Shown piece after piece: positions 43,921 through 54,255 of a stretch of DNA of 64,000 nt (the stretch's first letter is position 1; each line of letters opens with the position of its first letter). The stretch covers positions 496,001 to 560,000 of the forward strand of contig NC_016489.1 of assembly GCF_000227115.2 (NCBI RefSeq), given 5' to 3'. The translations under genes were made by a program, and so were the position numbers. Under the pieces are notes generated by a model that was not told the DNA's origin, searched no databases, and was given only the letters and a program-made list of their open reading frames with translations. Origin of the DNA: Naumovozyma dairenensis CBS 421 (taxonomy: Eukaryota; Ascomycota; Saccharomycetes; Saccharomycetales; Saccharomycetaceae).

Positions 43921-44299
43921 TGCACCGATATCAATACCAAAAATAAAGGCGACAATTGCGCAAAGATACATTATATAAAATAGTACACATAGATATACAC
44001 AACTATATGTATAGATTTACAAGATTACCAACGCCATCAAAATATATTCATTTCATTTCTAGTCTGAGATAATCTGCATTCGTTGTTTCATCTTTGTTTG
44101 TGGAAGATAGTTGAATATGTTCGTTTTGACGCGAGGAACAAAGTACTTTCTGTCATTAAGTAAAATCATGCTTTATAAAATACTGTTTAAATGACACTTT
44201 TCATCACTAGCCATAGCAAAATTGACTTGAAGTTACAAGGGAAGAGGGGGATAGTGGAGGACTATACACAACGTGTATTCATATGTCTGTTATACAATC
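43921..44299 (+). other. Intergenic FPK1-CRF1
   Basis: About 380 bases containing the FPK1 terminator and CRF1 promoter. Nothing notable. Confidence 0.55.
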
Positions 44300-45592
44300 A
44301 TGATAATAGAGAATTTTCCACAATTTTGGAAAAGGACAACAGGGGATAATAACGAGGAAGATGACAAGAATAAGACAGCGAAGAAAAAATCAAGAAGGCC
44401 ATTAAACACAGGATTTAGGCAACAGCGGTTAAAAGCGTGGCAACCAATCTTATCACCTCAAACTGTTTTCCCTGTATTGATCTTCTTAGCATGCATTTTT
44501 GCCCCTATTGGGATTGGATTAATGGTTAGTGCAATTAATGTTCAGGATTTAGTTGTGGATTATACTCAATGTCATTTATTAGCTATTGACACATTCACAG
44601 AAATTCCATCTAATTTAGTTTCATATCATTTTAAAAAGAAAATTAATAGTGCTAACAAACCAGCATGGAGATATATCAGCAATGGATTAGATGATGATAA
44701 TGTTTGTCAATTGAAATTTGAAGTCCCAAATAATGTTAAGAGTCCAATTTATATTTACTACAAGTTGACAAATTTCAATCAAAATCATAGAGAATATGTA
44801 GAATCATTTGATATTGACCAATTGAAAGGAGATGCCATACCATTAGCTTCACTTGATGATAATTGTGATCCATTGAAAGGCAATGATGAAGATAAAATTA
44901 TCTATCCATGTGGATTAATTGCTAATTCTATGTTTAATGACACATTTTCTGTCAAATTCATTTCTGAAGACCATATTAATGATGATTATAATTTATCTTC
45001 CCAAGGGATTGCATGGTCCACAGATAAGAGACATCGTTATGGCAAGACTAAATATAATTCTTCTCAAATAATACCGCCTCCGAATTGGTACAAGATGTTC
45101 CCCAATGGATATAACGATAGTAATATACCTAATTTAAAAGAATGGGAAGAGTTCCAAGTTTGGATGAGAACAGCTGCATTACCAACTTTTTATAAGAAAG
45201 CATTACAAAATGAAAAAGATGAATTAATGGCAGGAGTCTATACCATGAACATAACATTAAACTACCCAGTAATGTCATTTGGCGGTACCAAGAACTTTGT
45301 TATGACTACAAATAGTATTGTTGGTGCAAGGAATATTTCATTGGGAATAGTTTATTTGATTGTTGCTGGAATATGTACAGTTTTCTCAGTAATTTTCATT
45401 ATGAAAGTTCTTTTCCAACCAAGATCAATGAACGATCATAGCTATCTAGACTTTACATCGTCATCTTCATCTTCGAATAATAATAATATGAATAGTAGAT
45501 CTAATGTTGTTCCATCTTTTGAAATTGAATCAATAAACGATCAGAACGAAAGAAGGTCTATGAACAGTTTACCAATAAGAGAAATCCTATAA
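44300..45592 (+). CDS. CRF1: Cdc50-family flippase subunit (YNR048W type)
   Basis: A 430-residue protein. The frame is open from a GTG at 44273, but the first ATG is at 44300. Two membrane helices (about residues 57-80 and 350-375) flank a large glycosylated exoplasmic domain. FRQQRLKAWQPILSP, the YPCGLIANSMFNDTF motif and the NWEEFQVWMRTAALP-type segment are family hallmarks. HRYGKTKYN and YVESFDIDQLKG fit S. cerevisiae YNR048W better than Cdc50, agreeing with position. These proteins are obligate chaperone subunits of P4-ATPase phospholipid flippases. The C-terminus ends REIL as in the family. Confidence 0.92.
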   Translation: MIIENFPQFWKRTTGDNNEEDDKNKTAKKKSRRPLNTGFRQQRLKAWQPILSPQTVFPVLIFLACIFAPIGIGLMVSAINVQDLVVDYTQCHLLAIDTFTEIPSNLVSYHFKKKINSANKPAWRYISNGLDDDNVCQLKFEVPNNVKSPIYIYYKLTNFNQNHREYVESFDIDQLKGDAIPLASLDDNCDPLKGNDEDKIIYPCGLIANSMFNDTFSVKFISEDHINDDYNLSSQGIAWSTDKRHRYGKTKYNSSQIIPPPNWYKMFPNGYNDSNIPNLKEWEEFQVWMRTAALPTFYKKALQNEKDELMAGVYTMNITLNYPVMSFGGTKNFVMTTNSIVGARNISLGIVYLIVAGICTVFSVIFIMKVLFQPRSMNDHSYLDFTSSSSSSNNNNMNSRSNVVPSFEIESINDQNERRSMNSLPIREIL

Positions 45593-45730
45593 TTACTATA
45601 ACTATATATATAGACTAAATAATTTTATCTTCATGTATGAAGAATAAAAATGCATGTTCAACATTTAACTTTAAGGAAAGTGTTTACAGATATGAATTCA
45701 TATCTATCTACAGACATCTGCTTTGTATAT

Positions 45731-46468
45731 TTAAAATGGTGATTGATTATTTCTTATATTACCTCTCCTTAGCCTATCTCTCATCATTTGATATGAGGAC
45801 GAAGAAGAAGGAGTAGGCGCACCTTCATTATTCTGCCGCATTTGTTGTTGAGATGTTGGATTTGAGGAAGCTCGTTGAGAATATGTATTATTACTGGTAT
45901 TATTTGAGGTTAAGGGAATCGCTGACGATGATGCTGAAGAATAATTCTGCTGTTGTCTAGGAATATCCTGCGATTTTTGAACACCTGGAGAGGGTTCTTT
46001 ATTATATATACTATGGAATGACATACCAGCAGTGGTACGTCTTTGTATTGGCGGACGGTTTCCATCTTCATGGTGTTCTTGTTCATTAGATTGTTGCTGC
46101 AATGAAGAAGAACCGGTTCTTCTTAGGCTTGAAACAAATCCACCACCACCTGAAGATACTGTAGATGATACAACAGGTGTAGAGTGATGATGCTGATGAT
46201 GATGATTGTGAGCTTGTTTTTCTTGTTGCTTTTTTAATATTTTTTGCTCATCAGGCAAATCTTCTTTATGACCTAACCAACCTGGGAATCCTTGGAATGG
46301 TTCCTGTTTTTTATAAAACTTAACCAATGCTTTATGAACTATTGTAGAATTTGGAGAGTCTCCATCCTTTTCAGAACTTATCGATATGTGAGCAAAGGAG
46401 GTAGAAAATGATTTTGTAGATTTGGTGAATTTTGACCAAAGGTTTTGGCGATCTGCTGTAGCACTCAT
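45731..46468 (-). CDS. MSO1: Mso1, Sec1-interacting exocytosis factor
   Basis: A 245-residue protein (S. cerevisiae Mso1 has 210). The N-terminal 85 residues are conserved: LWSKFTKSTKSFS is the Sec1-binding amphipathic segment, and FYKKQEPFQGFPGWLGHKEDLP matches the central motif. The rest is Gln/Ser/Asn-rich and variable. Mso1 works with Sec1 and Sec4 in vesicle fusion and prospore membrane formation. It is the last gene of the chromosome XIV-like block. Confidence 0.92.
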   Translation of the reverse strand: MSATADRQNLWSKFTKSTKSFSTSFAHISISSEKDGDSPNSTIVHKALVKFYKKQEPFQGFPGWLGHKEDLPDEQKILKKQQEKQAHNHHHQHHHSTPVVSSTVSSGGGGFVSSLRRTGSSSLQQQSNEQEHHEDGNRPPIQRRTTAGMSFHSIYNKEPSPGVQKSQDIPRQQQNYSSASSSAIPLTSNNTSNNTYSQRASSNPTSQQQMRQNNEGAPTPSSSSSYQMMRDRLRRGNIRNNQSPF

Positions 46469-47012
46469 TTTGCAGAGAAAAATGTCTTGGAAACTAGTGG
46501 GTATTTAAAAAGCGATTTGGGCGANNNNNNNNNNNNNNNNNNNNTTTTGTTCAATTAATTAGTTTACGTATTGTTCTGTACTTCGCCTAAACGAGTCCAA
46601 GATTAAGCAATAACTACGCCAGACCAGACGTTGGTATAGGGTCAGAACACTTGATGTATCTACTGGGCAGATTACTTCTACAATCCACTCTCAACAAGGT
46701 AAAGGTTAGTTTGTTAATTCTAAAGATCTGCTATGTAGATTCTTCCTTCTTCAGTAAAATCTAATCTTGATTATTCAAACTTTGACATGACTATTACTTT
46801 TCCTTCCTTTTAAAATGCAATGAAGTACCTTAATTATATGATGAAGCAGATTTCAAGAATGGTGAGTATATACATAATTAGAAATTGCATCCTTACCAAT
46901 GCTAATAAGGGACTAGTTTCCCTTTACTGACATCACTATAACCTCCACAGTGTATATTTATATTATGTCAGGTAAATTCTGGAGATTTATCTATGTACGA
47001 TATTTTGTATTC
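46469..47012. other. Intergenic MSO1-RTT109, synteny breakpoint, with a 20-N gap
   Basis: About 540 bases between the chromosome XIV-type and the XI/XII-type blocks. A 20-N gap is at 46525-46544. No tRNA or LTR, the usual features at yeast breakpoints, was found. Confidence 0.6.
46525..46544. other. Assembly gap (20 N)
   Basis: Twenty unknown bases about 55 bases upstream of the MSO1 start. Confidence 1.
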
Positions 47013-48419
47013 TTATTTTTTAACTCTTTTCCTAGGTTGTAATAATGTAATTGTCACATTATTAGCACGCTTTAGTCTACTAGATTCATATTTTTCCTTC
47101 TCACCACGTACAAGCAAGATATCTTTGTTATATTTCCATTTTAAATAATCTTTTACATTGAGATATGCTTCCATTGCACCTTCTTCGGTATCATATTCTT
47201 CTCCAGTGACATAACTTTTAATATACTTGAATTGCCTATTAGAAGAACATATCAAAGTTTCTTCTTGAGCCGGTATATACTTAGGGAGACGTTCTACGAT
47301 TCCACTAACACCAATAATTGAGACAAGATCGCTCGATTTAAATTCTTGACGTTCCTGTAATTCTATCCAGTATGTTTTCAAGTCCATCCTATTGGTAGTA
47401 GCATCTTCATCGTATTGTTGAACTAATTCTCTAATGAATCTTGATTTAGGATCATCAGGGAACAATGGGATTTTGGAAACAGCGAAATCGTCATCATTTC
47501 CATTGAATATGTCACCATGTTTCCAATTATTAAATTGTAAAGTTTTTTGATCATACAAGAATCGTCTCTTTACAGTCATTGGATCTTCACCCGGTACTCT
47601 TAATTTCGCAACAGTGTTTTGTTTGATGAATTCTTCATTTATTAATTGATCTATTATTCGAATCCACCACTTTAATAACCCAGATCCATTCAAGTTATGT
47701 TTCTTTGGATTTTTATCTGAATCTGTAAATAAATAAAATCCTGCTGGTCTTGTAAATAGACAAATTTTTGTGTTCAATTGAGTTTTCTGTTCATTTGTAA
47801 ATCTCAAATCTAGATAAAGGGTCGAGTGAGAAGCTGCTAACAATTCAGCCTGTTTTTCCTTATCAAAGGATTTACTCAATCTGTTGGATAAAATCTTTAA
47901 AGTATCTTTAACGTTAGTATAATGCATAATCAATCGGTGACGATGACAATGTGATTTTTTCCCTTTCTTTCTTTCCAATGGTTTCACTTTTTGTAAATAA
48001 TGATTAGGATCGATGGAGAGGATATATTTCAATATAGTTTTGGTGATATCTTTGATATTTAATTGAATATCACTATATCCATTCGTATCAGCCTTTGAGA
48101 TAAAGATTGACCTTTCATTCATCGGTATATTAATGTATACATAAATTTCAAGGGCATAGATGATTTTTTCATTATGAGATAATGTGAAAAAATGTTGTAC
48201 TTTCACAGTCATTGGAGGAGTAGATGATGAAGAACTTGCCTTCCTGGGTAATGTTACGAGAGGATATGTTTGGCATGGTTGGTTTTGTAATTGGAAAATC
48301 TCGAATTTATTATCTTCTGGTAAAACTGGTTGTAATAGAGATTCTAACAAACTCTTGCTTTTGGATTTGCCGATGTTGGCATTTGTATTATCATGCTTTG
48401 TAATAATTGTGCCATTCAT
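47013..48419 (-). CDS. RTT109: Histone H3 lysine-56 acetyltransferase Rtt109
   Basis: A 468-residue enzyme (S. cerevisiae Rtt109 has 436) that acetylates H3K56 and H3K9 with chaperones Asf1 and Vps75 during replication-coupled nucleosome assembly. Conserved blocks are FVSKADTNGY-like (FISKADTNGY), ILSIDPNHYLQKVKP, CLFTRPAGFYLF, LRVPGEDP and FPDDPKSRF near residue 320, which carries the catalytic Asp pair and the autoacetylated Lys (D287, D288, K290 in S. cerevisiae). YVTGEEYDTEEGA and a basic end PRKRVKK also match. A His/Lys-rich insert lies near residue 155. Its neighbour MRP17 is on another chromosome in S. cerevisiae. Confidence 0.95.
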   Translation of the reverse strand: MNGTIITKHDNTNANIGKSKSKSLLESLLQPVLPEDNKFEIFQLQNQPCQTYPLVTLPRKASSSSSTPPMTVKVQHFFTLSHNEKIIYALEIYVYINIPMNERSIFISKADTNGYSDIQLNIKDITKTILKYILSIDPNHYLQKVKPLERKKGKKSHCHRHRLIMHYTNVKDTLKILSNRLSKSFDKEKQAELLAASHSTLYLDLRFTNEQKTQLNTKICLFTRPAGFYLFTDSDKNPKKHNLNGSGLLKWWIRIIDQLINEEFIKQNTVAKLRVPGEDPMTVKRRFLYDQKTLQFNNWKHGDIFNGNDDDFAVSKIPLFPDDPKSRFIRELVQQYDEDATTNRMDLKTYWIELQERQEFKSSDLVSIIGVSGIVERLPKYIPAQEETLICSSNRQFKYIKSYVTGEEYDTEEGAMEAYLNVKDYLKWKYNKDILLVRGEKEKYESSRLKRANNVTITLLQPRKRVKK

Positions 48420-48644
48420 AATTATCCCTGATCAATTGGATGTGTTAAAGTATCTGCTTTCTTTGCATACACTGTTGTAAAATATATTTGATGTTATTAT
48501 TTTGTACTTTCTTCGCCTATGAAATCGGCTATTACTTGGACATGAAATATATGATATGATATGCTATAATAACTGTTCTAAAACAAAAGTTAACGAATAC
48601 AGAAGAACATTACGATAGGGAATCGAAGGGAAAGGAGACCAGAA

Positions 48645-49046
48645 ATGTTGTACGAATTAATTGGGATAGTACGTATATTAGATCCAGTGATGAGACATAA
48701 AGAGGCGAAAGATGTAGTGACGACGATAGGGAAATTAATTATTCAAAATAGAGGAGTAGTTCGAAGTATTATCCCCATGAAGGATACATTCCAATTACCC
48801 AAGATAATGAAGAAGGATCAAGAACATCACTTCCAAGGGTATCGATTCATGATGCTTTTTGATTCATCTGCTGGTGTTCAATCAGAAATTTTAAGAACTC
48901 TGAAAAAAGATCCTAGAGTTATTAGATCTTCTATAGTTAAAGTTAATATGGGTAAGGAATTAGATGTTGCTAGTTCGTTAGATAAGGTTGCTGGTTATAA
49001 ATCCATCTTACAGAAAGTTAATGCCTCTTCTAGGCAATTCAGTTGA
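48645..49046 (+). CDS. MRP17: Mitochondrial small-subunit ribosomal protein bS6m
   Basis: A 133-residue protein (S. cerevisiae Mrp17 has 131) with the S6 fold: [11 protein letters not shown] first strand, a helix with GKLIIQNRG, and FMMLFDSS as a later strand. It starts and ends as the S. cerevisiae protein does. It is divergent from RTT109 and convergent with AUR1, the same relation to AUR1 as in S. cerevisiae. Confidence 0.95.
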   Translation: MLYELIGIVRILDPVMRHKEAKDVVTTIGKLIIQNRGVVRSIIPMKDTFQLPKIMKKDQEHHFQGYRFMMLFDSSAGVQSEILRTLKKDPRVIRSSIVKVNMGKELDVASSLDKVAGYKSILQKVNASSRQFS

Positions 49047-49089
49047 TCTGAAGAAAAAAGGCTCTGGGTGTGCATATCTTATAAAACCA

Positions 49090-49097
49090 TGTAAATA
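49090..49097 (+). promoter_or_regulatory. Puf3-type site downstream of MRP17
   Basis: TGTAAATA with C at position -2, 44 bases after the MRP17 stop; the fourth mitochondrial gene here with such a site. Confidence 0.55.
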
Positions 49098-49213
49098 ATA
49101 ATAATAATAAAAATTCATTATAATAAAAATTCATGATATGAAAAAATGTATATATTGTCTATAAAAGTTGGAAGTAAACGCATGTAGGTCCATGCATTAC
49201 TATACAGTTCCTT

Positions 49214-50365
49214 CTATAACTGTTCTTCCTCTTCTGTATGGCCATTATCGTCATCAATTTCAAAATCAATTTCTTGTAATGGGACATTTTCCACATAATT
49301 TTCCAAATCTTCAATACTATTATTATTCAAAGGGTTCATTTTAATTTGATCATATTTTTCAATAGTTGCATATGACCATCTACAGAACAAACTGGTATCT
49401 ACCAGTGGTAAATGATTATATTTAGTGTATTGGAAAATGATCAAAGAAATGACAGAGCCAGCCATCAAATCTATGAAATAATGATGAGTCAAATACATTG
49501 TAGCCCACCAAAGCCATACGACATAAATTATGAATATGAATTTAAAATTAGGGAAACAATATGAGAAAAATAAAGCTTCCATTGTGGCGCAACCTGAATG
49601 TAATGATGGGAAAGCACCAAAGATGACAGATGAATTTGTGAAACCTTTAGTATATATATTGATATGAAATAATTTATCAATTCTTTCCAAACCACCTGGA
49701 GAACCATGCATGGAGTAATTGGCTGGGTTCAAATTGTATAAATTTTTATACCATGGTGGAGCTGCGGGGAAAATGTTTTGAATGATGACACCAATTAGAT
49801 TCATGTAACCAAATGCAAATGCATAACTTTGTAAAGTGGTTGGTGGACCAAATAAGAAAAGAATAATTGCCACGACGAATGGTGCACCGAAATGACATAT
49901 TCCATAGGGAATCCAACCGAGTATATCTAATATTTTGTTTGTGGAAGTAGCTAAGATATTACTTAAATTATCTCCATATAATATGGTTTCAATGGCAGGT
50001 AACACTTTCACTGTGATGGGAGGCCTCTTGGAGGCTGGGAAATAAGAAGATGTGAAGTAAAGACCAAGCCAAGCCCAAATGGGTAAAGCATTGAAGAAGA
50101 ATTGGGAAGTGATTGGTATGATGAAGCATATTGCCATGAAAATATAGAATAATATTTTATAGATCCATTTTGCAGGATTTGTGATGAAGACAAATAGTAG
50201 TATACCACCCAAAAATGTGTAATGTAAAAGATCTTTTTTTGTGAACTGGTAGGATTTTAGTCTATCTATTGTAATCTTGGGATCCAGGCTTGTTTGTAAA
50301 TCAGCAACAGTAGCACCGTCATATGGTTTTTCAGAAAGAAACCATCGTGTGAAAAAGGATGGCAT
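49214..50365 (-). CDS. AUR1: Inositol phosphorylceramide synthase catalytic subunit Aur1
   Basis: A 383-residue multipass Golgi enzyme (S. cerevisiae Aur1 has 401) that transfers phosphoinositol from phosphatidylinositol to ceramide. The PAP2-like catalytic motifs are FPSLHSG at 252-258 and HHYFIDLMAG at 294-303, supplying the His-His-Asp triad. GICHFG at 155-160 holds the residues equivalent to H157 and F158, sites of aureobasidin resistance changes in S. cerevisiae; here both are the sensitive form. The C-terminal tail is acidic (Glu/Asp-rich). Kei1 is its regulatory partner. Confidence 0.96.
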   Translation of the reverse strand: MPSFFTRWFLSEKPYDGATVADLQTSLDPKITIDRLKSYQFTKKDLLHYTFLGGILLFVFITNPAKWIYKILFYIFMAICFIIPITSQFFFNALPIWAWLGLYFTSSYFPASKRPPITVKVLPAIETILYGDNLSNILATSTNKILDILGWIPYGICHFGAPFVVAIILFLFGPPTTLQSYAFAFGYMNLIGVIIQNIFPAAPPWYKNLYNLNPANYSMHGSPGGLERIDKLFHINIYTKGFTNSSVIFGAFPSLHSGCATMEALFFSYCFPNFKFIFIIYVVWLWWATMYLTHHYFIDLMAGSVISLIIFQYTKYNHLPLVDTSLFCRWSYATIEKYDQIKMNPLNNNSIEDLENYVENVPLQEIDFEIDDDNGHTEEEEQL

Positions 50366-51558
50366 ATGACCAGGGAAAAGGAATAGGAAGAGGAATGAAC
50401 GAATGGATGAATGGGGAATCGATTTTAACGAAAGAATGAGCCCTTAACTACCTCTAGATGTCGTCAAAAAGTTTGAACTATACAGTTTAGTAACAGCTTC
50501 GAAGAAATCTGGAAAATCTTGAAAAAAAAAGTTGACGTTTATTTCTCTTCTAAGCGCCCAACTTTTCCCTACAGAGAGCATGATCTTAAGTATATATATA
50601 TATATTTATTTGTTATAATGCCACAATCTAGAATAACTTACTATTCCACTTCTGTCCTTAAGAGGAACCTAAGATGCATATGTTTTAATTAATTAATGAT
50701 ACGTGAGTTACAAACCTAACGTAAGAAAGGTTTTTGCGAGTAGAATTTATAGCTTCTGGAAATATACGTAGACTGCAAAATGATATAGAATAAATGAAGC
50801 ATGTCAACTCAAAGAAACATTATCAAGTATGACAGACACCGTAAAGGTCGAAATACTATTAAGGCCAGACTTACCACCCACCTCTCGGTCCAGTTACTGC
50901 CGTTACAGATACCATCGTTGTTATAATTCCAGACATTTGTACAATCTCACTTCTTCTTCATCCTCTTCCTCATTCCAGTCAGAACAAATCCAATAATATG
51001 CGTTCAAAGCCATACTAGAAACTGCCTAAACCTCTACATTGCGTTACTCTCTATATATTCTGCAGATGTGGGACCATTCACAAAATAAAACAAAATACTG
51101 ATTGTGGGTAATGCTATCTGCGCCTTCACTCTTGGCCCTTACTTCTTAACCTACCTTCTGTAATTATTAATGAGTCCATGCCTCTTTCAACTACTATTTG
51201 TGAGATTGAATTAACAAAGAAACCATCTTTTTTGTTTATCAAGGCTTGCGTGGTTCACCTGCAATGAACCAATTGTATCGATTAATATGTGTGGACATGC
51301 GGTACATCTGGGTCTCTACCAAGATGAGTCGGCTCAAGAAGCCACATTTTGGTACTTCTGGTTGACAATATTCAACCATCTTCATGATCTGAAAGCTTTT
51401 CCAATGCAAGGGAATTTACCTTGGTTTTCCCTTTAATAAGAAGGGTTTACTACAGAAGAAAAGTACGTACAAAATGTCATTACTCGATCCAAATTTGAAA
51501 CACAAATGCTCTTAACTACATTGAATGGGGGATATGTAATTTACTACGGGATTGACAT

Positions 51559-51602
<44 letters not shown>

Positions 51603-52251
51603 CCTCATCATCTTGACGGTGCAATTACAACAATTGGCGAATATTTAAAGTAAGCATATGTCGCTGTATATAGCTACAATCACCCACCCAATAACACTGT
51701 TAAAACCGAACTGTCCATTAATCCTGCAATAATCCAACCCAATCCCATCCTTACGCCACCGATGCAGTTGGAGATCTTGTTCTTGTTCTTGTTTATTTGT
51801 TTATTTGTTTATTTTTGACAAATTGCCACCGACAGACATCTGCACACCGCACCAAACATCTCCGCTAAGGGAAGAAGTGATATCTATATAGATATATAGA
51901 TATATAGATATATAGAAGAGATACGGATGGATATAACATCTTTGGGAAACAACTACAAAGCATCAATCAATTGGATATATATTCTTTTGTATTGTACTAC
52001 GATAAGGTGAGGAAAACAAGTAAACAATACAACACTGACAAGAAAGGAAATACCGACAGTGCTTTTATACACTACACTACACCATCTCATATAAAGATAC
52101 GCCCGGTAGTCTGTTAGTCTAATCTATTTTCTGATCTAATTTGGTTTAATCTTTGACTGTAATTAGCTAGTTTCCTGATCTATAATAATAGTAAGACGCA
52201 AGTACACACGTACACGCACCTATATTTTCTCTTTTCAATTCTACAAGTAAT
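50366..52251. other. Long divergent intergenic AUR1-BYE1
   Basis: Almost 1.9 kb with no supported gene. It has an ATC trinucleotide tract (51561-51603), a TTGTTTAT run near 51785-51815, and tandem TATAGATA units near 51881-51915. No tRNA or snoRNA could be supported by eye. A dubious or RNA gene cannot be excluded. Confidence 0.5.
51561..51603. repeat. (ATC)n microsatellite
   Basis: About fourteen perfect ATC units in non-coding DNA between AUR1 and BYE1. Confidence 0.95.
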
Positions 52252-54255
52252 ATGTCTGTGAGAACATCTGCAAGATCCAATAAGGGTCAGAATAAATATA
52301 TGGAAGCAATGGCCAAAGAAGAACAGGAACAAGAACAAGAACAAGAAAATCCTACCATTATATCAACAGATGATAAAGAAGAATACGGTGAAGGAAACGT
52401 TAGATGTCCCGTATGTGGAACCACAGATGAGAATTATGATCCAAATACAGATACAAATGGTGATATGGTTCAATGTGATGGTTGTGATATGTGGCAACAT
52501 ATTAAATGTATGACTGGTGGTCTTGAAGATATTGAAAGTTTATTAACTCCTGATAGGAAGTATTTTTGTGAAAAATGTGATCCCACCAAATATCCTCATT
52601 TAAATTTGAACCATCAAAATGATGACGATCAACATCCTGAGTATGTCAATAAGAACGTAGGGGTGCAACCACATACCAAAGATGAAGATGGAGATTATAT
52701 GCCAAATATCAATGATAATATTCATGATCTTACTGACGATAAAGACCAGAATTTGGATGATGAAAATGTAAATAACAACAACAATAGTAGTAGCAACCCT
52801 ACCAACAATAATAACAACAACAACGCCACAATCACGAAAAGAAGAAAATCGGCTCAATCCAATAGTAGTAATGCAAAGAAACGTAAATCCACTTCGGCAG
52901 AGGTCCCCACTTCCTCTTCTTCCTCTTCCATACCAGCAGCTGAAAGGGATTCGAAAATGAGAGTAAATGCATTGAAAATGTTTAATGATTTATTCATGAA
53001 ATTCATAATCCCAGAAACAATAAATGCAAAATTATATGAACTACCTCAAGGTAAAACTATACAATTAATATCAAATGAATTTTCAAAAAATTTAGAAAGT
53101 GAATTATATAAAGCATGGTTTGATATGGAACATGATAAATTAAGTAAATACTATCCAGAAAAGGTTCGAAATTTGTTTTCCAATTTAAAAGATCCCAAAA
53201 ATTTGAATTTAAAATCTCATGTAATTAATCAATCAATCCCCATGAGTAAATTAGTAAGAATGAGTGTTTCGGAATTAGCTAATCCTGATTTACAACAATT
53301 TAAAGAAAAGGTAAATACAGATAGTTTGAATCAATTGGTCATTGAAGCTCCAACAAAACCAAAATATATAAAGACTCATAAGGGGGATGAATTGATTGAA
53401 AATTATGATGAAGGTAATGATCTTGATGATTCAATGGATAGAATAAATGAAGATATAATATATGAGAAAAATAGTATTCAAACAAGGAAAATGAATGATT
53501 TAGAACTTCATGATACAACAAATAAAGCTCCATCTTCTTCTGCATTACCATCGTCTTTGTCTTCATCTACCTCATTAAATCAACAAAAAATAAATGATAA
53601 CGATAATACAATACATTCGAACGATAATGGACAAGACATGGATATAGATAGCAATACTGATCCAGAAACAGAACAAGGACAAGAAGAAGAACAACAACAA
53701 GAACAACAACAACAGGAGAATGAGAAAGGTGTAACAATAAATTATCCAGAACTTGGTTATATATTTTCAGGAAACATAAAATATCATGGTATTTCTCACT
53801 CAATTAAATCACAAAATGTCAAGCAATTAAATATATTTGGTAATGAATACGATCCCAAGGGTAATTACAAATTATTTGCAGAAGGTAGGTTATCTTCCTC
53901 AAAAGCATTTGATTATTTAGATCAAATCAAATCATCATCATCAAGAGTTATTCTTATTTATCAATTATTTCAAACGAATGACCATGCTAATGGTGATGAT
54001 AATGGTGCTTGTTCAAGACTATTTGATCATTTAATAGAAGAAAAAAGAGTGGTTGGAATAAGAAATAAACAGAAATATGAGAAGATTATATATTTAATCC
54101 CACACGATAGAAGGAATGATCAAGAACTTTTACAAATTCAAAACCTAATTGATGAAAATTTAACGGAAATTCCAATATCAAATGATACAATTCTTAATGA
54201 TAGGACATTCTTTTTAGTTGTAGTTGTAAAACCTGAATTCATTGGGAAGGAATAG
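52252..54255 (+). CDS. BYE1: Transcription elongation regulator Bye1 (PHD, TFIIS-like, SPOC)
   Basis: A 667-residue protein (S. cerevisiae Bye1 has 594). The PHD finger has the C4HC3 set C52, C55, C75, C78, H83, C86, C106 and C109, and binds H3K4me3. The TFIIS-like central domain at about 235-350 (RVNALKMFNDLFMKFIIPE...) binds RNA polymerase II. A SPOC-like domain lies at about 495-660. Acidic and poly-Asn/Gln linkers separate the domains. Bye1 is a multicopy suppressor of ess1 and dampens elongation. Order AUR1-BYE1-RPL14 is conserved. Confidence 0.94.
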   Translation: MSVRTSARSNKGQNKYMEAMAKEEQEQEQEQENPTIISTDDKEEYGEGNVRCPVCGTTDENYDPNTDTNGDMVQCDGCDMWQHIKCMTGGLEDIESLLTPDRKYFCEKCDPTKYPHLNLNHQNDDDQHPEYVNKNVGVQPHTKDEDGDYMPNINDNIHDLTDDKDQNLDDENVNNNNNSSSNPTNNNNNNNATITKRRKSAQSNSSNAKKRKSTSAEVPTSSSSSSIPAAERDSKMRVNALKMFNDLFMKFIIPETINAKLYELPQGKTIQLISNEFSKNLESELYKAWFDMEHDKLSKYYPEKVRNLFSNLKDPKNLNLKSHVINQSIPMSKLVRMSVSELANPDLQQFKEKVNTDSLNQLVIEAPTKPKYIKTHKGDELIENYDEGNDLDDSMDRINEDIIYEKNSIQTRKMNDLELHDTTNKAPSSSALPSSLSSSTSLNQQKINDNDNTIHSNDNGQDMDIDSNTDPETEQGQEEEQQQEQQQQENEKGVTINYPELGYIFSGNIKYHGISHSIKSQNVKQLNIFGNEYDPKGNYKLFAEGRLSSSKAFDYLDQIKSSSSRVILIYQLFQTNDHANGDDNGACSRLFDHLIEEKRVVGIRNKQKYEKIIYLIPHDRRNDQELLQIQNLIDENLTEIPISNDTILNDRTFFLVVVVKPEFIGKE

